DNA of 9,554 nt, taken from NCBI GenBank assembly GCA_000434475.1, contig FR879529.1, positions 1 through 9,554 of the forward strand, given 5' to 3'. A model generated the notes under the pieces. It was given only the letters and a program-made list of their open reading frames with translations. It did not search any database and was not told where the DNA came from. Each line of letters opens with the position of its first letter. The first letter of the stretch is position 1. This stretch comes from Dialister sp. CAG:486. GTDB lineage: Bacteria > Bacillota > Negativicutes > Veillonellales > Dialisteraceae. Below, in pieces: positions 5,855 through 9,554 of this stretch. A program made the position numbers and the translations under genes.

Positions 5855-6035
5855 CGGATATCAGACTCTCTCGTATCGTCATTTCGAGCGGCAGCGAGAA
5901 ATCTTTGTCATTTGCGGTCGGGCGGATGTCAGGAAGACTTTAAGGAAACGCTGGGGGCAAGAGAGTTTCAGGCACCGCTTCTATATACTTGTGGCGAAGC
6001 CGCCTTAACCCGCTCAACCCGTTGAACCTGCAGGA
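5855..6035 (+). repeat. Composite repeat body, copy E
   Basis: CTCTCTCGTATC and the core GTCATTTCGAGCGGCAGCGAG are followed by AAATCTTTGTCATTTGCGGTC, all shared with D. The piece TAAGGAAACGCTG at 5941-5953 differs from the ACGGGAAACCTGCT of C and D and resembles the arm of the palindromic element around rpoD. The right end has TTAACCCG, TCAACCCG and TTGAACC units spaced about nine bases apart. I see no gene in 5784-6123. Confidence 0.8.
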
Positions 6036-6060
6036 CACGTTTTCCCCTCTTCCCCACGCA

Positions 6061-6069
6061 TGTTATAAT
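6061..6069 (+). promoter_or_regulatory. Extended -10 promoter of the universal stress gene
   Basis: TGTTATAAT gives a perfect extended -10, with TATAAT at 6064-6069. No good -35 lies 16-18 bases upstream (TTTCCC), which fits extended -10 dependence. Transcription would begin near 6076. The leader then contains AGGGA-GTGA-TCCCT (6086-6099), a small hairpin with a GNRA-type loop. Confidence 0.7.
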
Positions 6070-6123
6070 AGAAACAGAAGAAAACAGGGAGTGATCCCTT
6101 CGTCATAGAAAGGCGGGATGCAT

Positions 6124-6573
6124 ATGCTTTCTTATAAAAAAATCCTGGTACCGTATGATGGTTCTGAACATGCAAAGAAAGCGCTCCGGCAGGCCATTGC
6201 TATTGCTGAAGATGGTGAAGGCGCAAAGCTCTTCGTCGCTTCGGTGTGCAACATGGTATCCGCGATGAGCAATTTTGATCAGGTCTCCATCGCAGAAGGC
6301 TGCCTCACGACCAAGCTGACAGAAGATCTGGAAGCGCAGTGCAAGGCGGATCTGGAGGAAGCCAAGGCTTTGATTCCGAAAGGGGTAGAGACGGAGATGA
6401 TCTATGAAGTCGGTTCTCCGGGACCTGTCCTTTTGAATATGGCCGACGATAAGAAATGTGACCTCATCGTCATGGGCAGCCGGGGTCTCGGTCCCCTGAA
6501 GGGCATCTTCATGGGCTCTGTTTCCAGCTACCTCGTCAGCCGCTCCAAGTGCCCGATCCTCATTGTGAAATGA
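6124..6573 (+). CDS. Universal stress protein, UspA family, ATP-binding type
   Basis: This 149-residue single-domain Usp protein is expected to act in the cytosol as a dimer in general stress adaptation. ILVPYDGSEHAKKAL (7-21) is the standard N-terminal strand and helix with D12. The ATP-binding signature G-2x-G-9x-G-S is complete: G118, G121, G131 and S132 in MGSRGLGPLKGIFMGS, placing it with the ATP-binding Usp group. SKCPILIVK is the usual C-terminus. The first ATG at 6118 directly touches the AAAGGCGGG ribosome site (6109-6117), whereas ATG 6124 lies six bases away. It is preferred and gives the typical MLSYKKILVP start. The gene is monocistronic, with its own promoter and a strong terminator. 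Confidence 0.93.
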   Translation: MLSYKKILVPYDGSEHAKKALRQAIAIAEDGEGAKLFVASVCNMVSAMSNFDQVSIAEGCLTTKLTEDLEAQCKADLEEAKALIPKGVETEMIYEVGSPGPVLLNMADDKKCDLIVMGSRGLGPLKGIFMGSVSSYLVSRSKCPILIVK

Positions 6574-6582
6574 TTGAGACAG

Positions 6583-6620
6583 AAGCTGTAAATGCCGGCA
6601 TTGGCATTTACAGCTTTTTT
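6583..6620 (+). terminator. Rho-independent terminator of the usp gene
   Basis: GCTGTAAATGCC (6585-6596) pairs perfectly with GGCATTTACAGC (6603-6614) around a six-base loop, extended by two A-T pairs. Six Ts follow. It begins about ten bases after the stop codon. Confidence 0.96.
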
Positions 6621-6639
6621 AGTGCAAGGTTAGCCACTG

Positions 6640-6842
6640 GGGCAGCTCGCCCCCTTGAAAGCTTCTCTTGAATGAGAAATTAGAAATGAGAAATGCGAAA
6701 TGGTGGTGTGGCGCCAGATCCTTCGACTCAGTTCTCACTGCTTTGCCTTTACATGATCGAACATCCGACATTTCACTCCGCTCAGGATGACGAAATGCGC
6801 CGCGAAGTATAAATAGGGCGATGCTATGAGCTGGCATTTCAG
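6640..6842 (-). repeat. Composite repeat body, copy F (inverted)
   Basis: On the plus strand it holds ATGAGAAATTAGAAATGAG (inverse of the matching run in C), then AGATCCTTCGACTCAGTTCTC and TTTCACTCCGCTCAGGATGACG (6716-6792) around about 40 variable bases. ATGCGCCGCGAAGTATAAAT and GAGCTGGCATTTCAGTTACC then lead into the array. Layout and ends match copy B. It starts just after the usp terminator. The minus-strand open frame through it is repeat-derived. Confidence 0.82.
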
Positions 6843-6884
6843 TTACCAGTCACCAGTCACTAGTCACGCCTAATCCCTAGCTAC
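6843..6884 (-). repeat. Heptamer tandem array, copy F (6 units)
   Basis: The units TTACCAG, TCACCAG, TCACTAG, TCACGCC, TAATCCC and TAGCTAC are in exact 7-base register. The order of unit types is the same as in array B, but with fewer units. The array ends about 30 bases before the -35 of the rpoD promoter. Confidence 0.88.
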
Positions 6885-6894
6885 TATATATAAC

Positions 6895-6923
6895 AAGCAA
6901 ATCTCAAAAAATAATTTGCTTTT
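6895..6923 (+). terminator. Weak A+T hairpin overlapping the rpoD -35
   Basis: AAGCAAAT (6895-6902) pairs with ATTTGCTT (6914-6921) around an 11-base A-rich loop, followed by a short T-run. It could be a weak terminator for read-through from the left. The right arm overlaps the -35 hexamer, so as DNA it might also be a regulator site. Confidence 0.4.
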
Positions 6924-6944
6924 CCTCCTCTGCTGTGCTATGAT
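6916..6944 (+). promoter_or_regulatory. Promoter of rpoD
   Basis: TTGCTT (6916-6921) and TATGAT (6939-6944) are 17 bases apart, with TG one base before the -10 (TGCTATGAT), an extended -10. Transcription near 6951 gives a leader of about 180 bases to the rpoD start at 7134. The leader includes the palindromic element. I see no convincing gene between 6945 and 7060. Confidence 0.72.
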
Positions 6945-7060
6945 TACTATCTGACTACATATCGATTTCAAGGTGACTTTTCAAAAATTGGCTTGGACGA
7001 AGCATGGAAACGATGGGAAAAGAAAGGGCACCTGAAGTGATCTGAATGAAATGACAGACT

Positions 7061-7109
7061 TAGGGAAACGCTGATTAAATCTGACAACGATTTAATCAGT
7101 GTTTCCCTA
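7061..7109. repeat. TA-flanked palindromic element, copy 1
   Basis: AGGGAAACGCTGATTAAATC (7062-7081) pairs with 7089-7108 over 20 positions, with one G-U, around loop TGACAAC. A flanking T-A pair makes it 21. Both ends carry TA outside GGGAAAC/GTTTCCC, as a TA target duplication would. It lies in the rpoD leader, its right end ten bases before the ribosome binding site. Confidence 0.9.
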
Positions 7110-7133
7110 TAGATACTGAGGAGGTGTCCCTAT

Positions 7134-8336
7134 TTGGCAACTAAGGCAGCACAGCTGGCAGAGTGGCTAAAAGAACTGCAGGATAGAGTGGATGCTGACG
7201 GCAATCTTTCCTATGCGGAGATCATGCGCTTTCAGCAGGAGAAGAACCTGACAAAGAAACAGTTCGACAGCATTTTTACACTTCTTCATGAGCATCACAT
7301 CGAGCTTGTCTATGATGATGACATAGAGGATGATGCAGAAGAAGGCCCGACCGACGCCGATTTTGACGGAGATCCCGGAGACGATGACCTGTCCGACGAT
7401 GTCCTTCTGGATGACAAGGATGGGCTGGAAGAAAAAGAGTGGGAAACGGATAATTCCGACGAAGCCTATGACGCAGCGGCCGGCGGTATCAGTGACCCTG
7501 TCCGTCTCTATCTCCGTGAGTGCGGCTCGAATCCTCTCCTTTCCGCAGAGGAAGAGATGCGCCTTGCCAAGCTTATCGAGCGCGGCAAGCATAAGGATGC
7601 GACGGAAGAGGAAAAAGAGGAAGCAAAAGCCGCAAAGAAAGAAATGGCCAATGCCAATCTGCGTCTGGTCGTTTCCATCGCCAAGAAATATCCGGGGCGC
7701 GGCATGCCCTTCCTTGATCTCATCCAGGAAGGCAATATCGGCCTCTTGAAGGCTGTCGATAAATTCGACTATACCAAAGGCTATAAATTTTCTACCTATG
7801 CGACATGGTGGATCCGTCAGGCCATCACCCGCTCCATCGCGGACCAGGCCCGCACCATCCGTGTGCCGGTACACATGGTAGAGACCATCAATAAGATGAA
7901 CCGTGTCGGCCGCCGCTTCCTGCAGGAACATGGCCGCGAAGCGACAAATGAAGAGCTCGCCAAGGAAATGGGCATCAGCGTGGATAAGATCCGCGAAGCC
8001 AAGAAGGCGGCGCAGGATCCGATCTCGCTCGAGACGCCGATCGGCGAAAAAGAGGATTCCCATCTGGGGGATTTCATCGAAGACTCCAAGACCGCCTCTC
8101 CGGAGGATGAAGCAGCAGCGACCATGAGAAGAGAGCAGGTCTACAAAATGCTCGAAACGCTGACCGAGAGAGAAAAAGGCGTCCTTGCCCTCCGCTTCGG
8201 CATGGATGACGGCACTCCGAGAACGCTCGAAGAGGTAGGCAAGCACTTCGGCGTCACGCGCGAACGTATCCGTCAGATCGAAGGCAAAGCACTGAAGAAA
8301 CTCAAAAAACAGGCACTGCCGATGAAGGTAGATTAG
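7134..8336 (+). CDS. rpoD: Housekeeping RNA polymerase sigma factor RpoD (SigA)
   Basis: This 400-residue primary sigma factor directs RNA polymerase to -35/-10 promoters. A region 1.1-like N-terminus (1-60) is followed by an acidic linker (61-111). Region 1.2 begins at [21 protein letters not shown] (121-141). Region 2 spans about 172-245, with [36 protein letters not shown] and [21 protein letters not shown], the -10 recognition and melting helices. Region 3 covers about 250-325. Region 4 ends in [19 protein letters not shown] (374-392), the -35 helix-turn-helix. The length is typical of Firmicute SigA. The start is TTG, preceded by GAGGAGG (7118-7124), and no ATG is near. A palindromic element touches it on both sides, and the last base of stop TAG belongs to that element. 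dnaG, its common upstream neighbour, is absent. Confidence 0.97.
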   Translation: MATKAAQLAEWLKELQDRVDADGNLSYAEIMRFQQEKNLTKKQFDSIFTLLHEHHIELVYDDDIEDDAEEGPTDADFDGDPGDDDLSDDVLLDDKDGLEEKEWETDNSDEAYDAAAGGISDPVRLYLRECGSNPLLSAEEEMRLAKLIERGKHKDATEEEKEEAKAAKKEMANANLRLVVSIAKKYPGRGMPFLDLIQEGNIGLLKAVDKFDYTKGYKFSTYATWWIRQAITRSIADQARTIRVPVHMVETINKMNRVGRRFLQEHGREATNEELAKEMGISVDKIREAKKAAQDPISLETPIGEKEDSHLGDFIEDSKTASPEDEAAATMRREQVYKMLETLTEREKGVLALRFGMDDGTPRTLEEVGKHFGVTRERIRQIEGKALKKLKKQALPMKVD

Positions 8337-8384
8337 GGAAACGCTGATTCAATCGCAGAGTCAGATTTAATCAGTGTTTCCCTA
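8334..8384. repeat. TA-flanked palindromic element, copy 2
   Basis: AGGGAAACGCTGATTCAATC (8335-8354) pairs with 8364-8383 around a nine-base loop, with one G-U and one mismatch. The right arm is identical to that of copy 1. TA lies at both ends (8334-8335 and 8383-8384), and the left TA plus first G form the rpoD stop codon. It may serve as a transcript-end hairpin, but no T-run follows directly. Confidence 0.9.
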
Positions 8385-8576
8385 CGGTTTTGTATGCATA
8401 GATAATAGCATGATTATACATATTTGTCAATAATTATTCATTCGGTTTTCGCAATTTTCGAAATAAAATTTCTTATTTTTCCCATTTACAGAAAGTTCCA
8501 CATGCGTGCAGCAGATAGTCTCTGCGATATCGCGTACTTTTTCAGCCTTACGCCTTCCTGCTATGCAGAGCCGCAA
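8385..8576. other. A+T-rich convergent intergenic region
   Basis: This lies between the convergent rpoD and transporter genes. It is A+T-rich on the left (8391-8480), holding the minus-strand promoter at 8402-8430. A minus-strand frame of about 43 codons (roughly 8427-8555) has gene-like codon use (KAEKVRDIAETICC...) but no start with a ribosome site, so it may be a gene remnant. I see no other feature. Confidence 0.5.
8402..8430 (-). promoter_or_regulatory. Consensus promoter antisense to the rpoD 3' end
   Basis: On the minus strand, TTGACA (8430 to 8425) and TATTAT (8407 to 8402) are 17 bases apart, with TG one base before the -10, an extended -10. Transcription would start near 8395 and run leftwards through palindromic element copy 2 into the antisense of rpoD. 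No gene follows on that strand. Confidence 0.6.
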
Positions 8577-8615
8577 TAAAAAAGCGCAGCCTCCTCCATG
8601 GAGACTGCGCCTTTT
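8577..8615 (-). terminator. Rho-independent terminator of the solute-binding protein gene
   Basis: GCGCAG (8584-8589) and CTGCGC (8605-8610) form the base of a hairpin with an inner CTCC/GGAG stem. On the minus strand six Ts follow at 8583-8578. On the plus strand four Ts follow, so it may act weakly in both directions. It lies about 35 bases past the minus-strand stop codon. Confidence 0.88.
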
Positions 8616-8648
8616 ATGCAAAATATGCACGAGCAAAGTCCGATAGCC

Positions 8649-9494
8649 TTACTTCGCTTTTTCTACTGCGATCTTGCTGTACTGATCGACCCATTTCTCG
8701 AACTGGCCGGATTCGGTATCTTTCTTGATGATCTCATTGATGATCTTCATGAGATCGTCATTGCCCATCTTCATCGCTACCGCGGAGACCTTCTTTGCCC
8801 CTTCGAACTGTACATCTGCAAGCGCGAGATCATCATTGAAAATCAGGTACTGTTTAGCTACGACGCCTTCGAGCACGATCCCATCAAGCTTTTCATTTTT
8901 CAGCTGCAGGATCGCATCCGGTACGCTGGAGAGCCCGAGAGCTTTCGCGCCTTCGACTTTCTGTGCCGTCGCTTCCTGCGTGGTGGACTTTTCTGCGCCG
9001 ATGGTCTTGCCTTTCAGGTCTGCCGCTGTCTTATATACATGCTGATTTTTCTTCAGGACGAGCAGCTTCTGCTCCGTCGGAAGATACTTGTCAGAGAAGG
9101 CCATGACTTTCTCGCGTTCCGGAGTCGGGGAGACACCGCCGACAGCGATATCGACCTTGCCTGCCGTGACGGAGGAGAGCAGTGCAGAGAAGCCCATGTC
9201 CTGGACTTCCATCTTGACACCGAGCTTGTCAGCAAGCTGCTGGCACATTTCGATATCGAGTCCGATGACCTTCTTGTCAGCAGAGCCAGAGTCTACGAAT
9301 ACATATGGCGGGTAGCCGGAAGAGGTGCCGACGATGATCTTGCCTCTCTTCTTGATGGTTTCCATCAGCTGTCCCTGTTGCGCTTCGCCGGAGGCAGCAG
9401 ATTTCGCTGCACCTTTGTCATCCCCACAGCCAGCCATCAGAAGCGCGCCGGCAGCAGCCAGACCAAGCAGTGCGAATTTTACAGATTTTTTCAT
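8649..9494 (-). CDS. Amino-acid ABC transporter substrate-binding lipoprotein (SBP family 3)
   Basis: This 281-residue extracytoplasmic binding protein delivers a polar amino acid or similar ligand to an ABC importer. A lipoprotein signal peptide ends in the lipobox LLMAGC with C23, so it is membrane-anchored. A short Ala/Ser/Gly linker follows to about 42. The family 3 domain then runs from KKRGKIIVGTSSGYPPYVF (48-66), through VIGLDIEMCQQLADKLG (76-92), the ligand-loop GVSPTPEREKVMAFSDKY (120-137) with R127, and DLKGKTIGAEKSTTQE (159-174), to the C-terminal FEKWVDQY. Ligand identity cannot be read from sequence. GAGG eight bases before the ATG on the minus strand supports the start. Its permease and ATPase are not in the window. 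Confidence 0.93.
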   Translation of the reverse strand: MKKSVKFALLGLAAAGALLMAGCGDDKGAAKSAASGEAQQGQLMETIKKRGKIIVGTSSGYPPYVFVDSGSADKKVIGLDIEMCQQLADKLGVKMEVQDMGFSALLSSVTAGKVDIAVGGVSPTPEREKVMAFSDKYLPTEQKLLVLKKNQHVYKTAADLKGKTIGAEKSTTQEATAQKVEGAKALGLSSVPDAILQLKNEKLDGIVLEGVVAKQYLIFNDDLALADVQFEGAKKVSAVAMKMGNDDLMKIINEIIKKDTESGQFEKWVDQYSKIAVEKAK

Positions 9495-9525
9495 TTGAAA
9501 GACCTCGCTTTCCCAAATTGGTAAC

Positions 9526-9554
9526 TAAGGAAACACTGATTCAATCGTTATCGG
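9526..9554. repeat. Palindromic element, copy 3 (cut by window edge)
   Basis: TAAGGAAACACTGATTCAATC (9526-9546) matches the left arm of copies 1 and 2 with two or three changes, again starting with TA. The window ends eight bases later, inside the expected loop, so the right arm is not visible. It lies in the upstream region of the solute-binding protein gene. Confidence 0.75.

Noticed and set aside
6619..6837. Minus-strand 72-codon frame after the usp gene
   Set aside because: It consists of repeat copy F sequence and has no start signal.
7004..7045. 13-codon frame METMGKERAPEVI in the rpoD leader
   Set aside because: There is no ribosome binding site in front of it and nothing suggests a regulatory leader peptide.
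7167..8246. Long minus-strand open frame (359 codons) opposite rpoD
   Set aside because: It is the mirror of a clear RpoD coding frame, has no ribosome binding site and shows no recognisable domain.
8524..8533. 10-bp palindrome GCGATATCGC
   Set aside because: It is short enough to occur by chance and has no second copy or neighbouring signal.

Overview
The window looks like a chromosomal stretch from a low-to-mid-GC Firmicute, most likely a Negativicute (Dialister, Megasphaera or a relative). The basis is a SigA-type RpoD, strong AGGAGG-type ribosome binding sites, sigma-70 promoters (several with an extended -10), a DUF2179 YitT-family protein and a Firmicute-style gene repertoire. The genus is an inference from protein style and could not be tested here.

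Layout, left to right: a tRNA-Ser(UGA) with a textbook promoter and terminator (158-365); a YitT-family membrane protein (638-1498); a tightly coupled pair, glyoxalase I-like gloA and the t6A-cyclising dehydratase tcdA (1892-2964, start and stop sharing one base); a C39-like cysteine-peptidase-fold protein (3116-3730); a small exported protein of unknown role (4011-4487); an MBL-fold, beta-CASP-like hydrolase (4710-5783) behind a long leader with a possible attenuator; a universal stress protein (6124-6573) with a perfect terminator; the housekeeping sigma factor rpoD (7134-8336, TTG start); and, convergent with it, a family 3 solute-binding lipoprotein of an amino-acid ABC transporter (8649-9494, minus strand).

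The genes are mostly unrelated housekeeping or metabolic functions, and apart from gloA-tcdA they appear to be single transcription units. I see no defence system, prophage, integron or CRISPR array.

The striking content lies between the genes. Nearly every non-operonic gap up to rpoD carries a copy of a composite dispersed repeat: a mosaic body joined to a strict 7-bp tandem array (consensus TGACTAG, or CTAGTCA read the other way). The copies occur in both orientations and the array end always abuts a gene: behind the stop codon in three copies (C, D, E), ahead of the next gene or its promoter in the others (A, B, F and remnant G). One array supplies the stop codon of its neighbour. A second family is a 45-47 bp near-perfect palindrome flanked by TA. 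It brackets rpoD on both sides, contributes to the rpoD stop codon, and has a third partial copy at the right edge. These repeats, the MBL leader and a consensus promoter antisense to the rpoD 3' end are the parts worth a second look.
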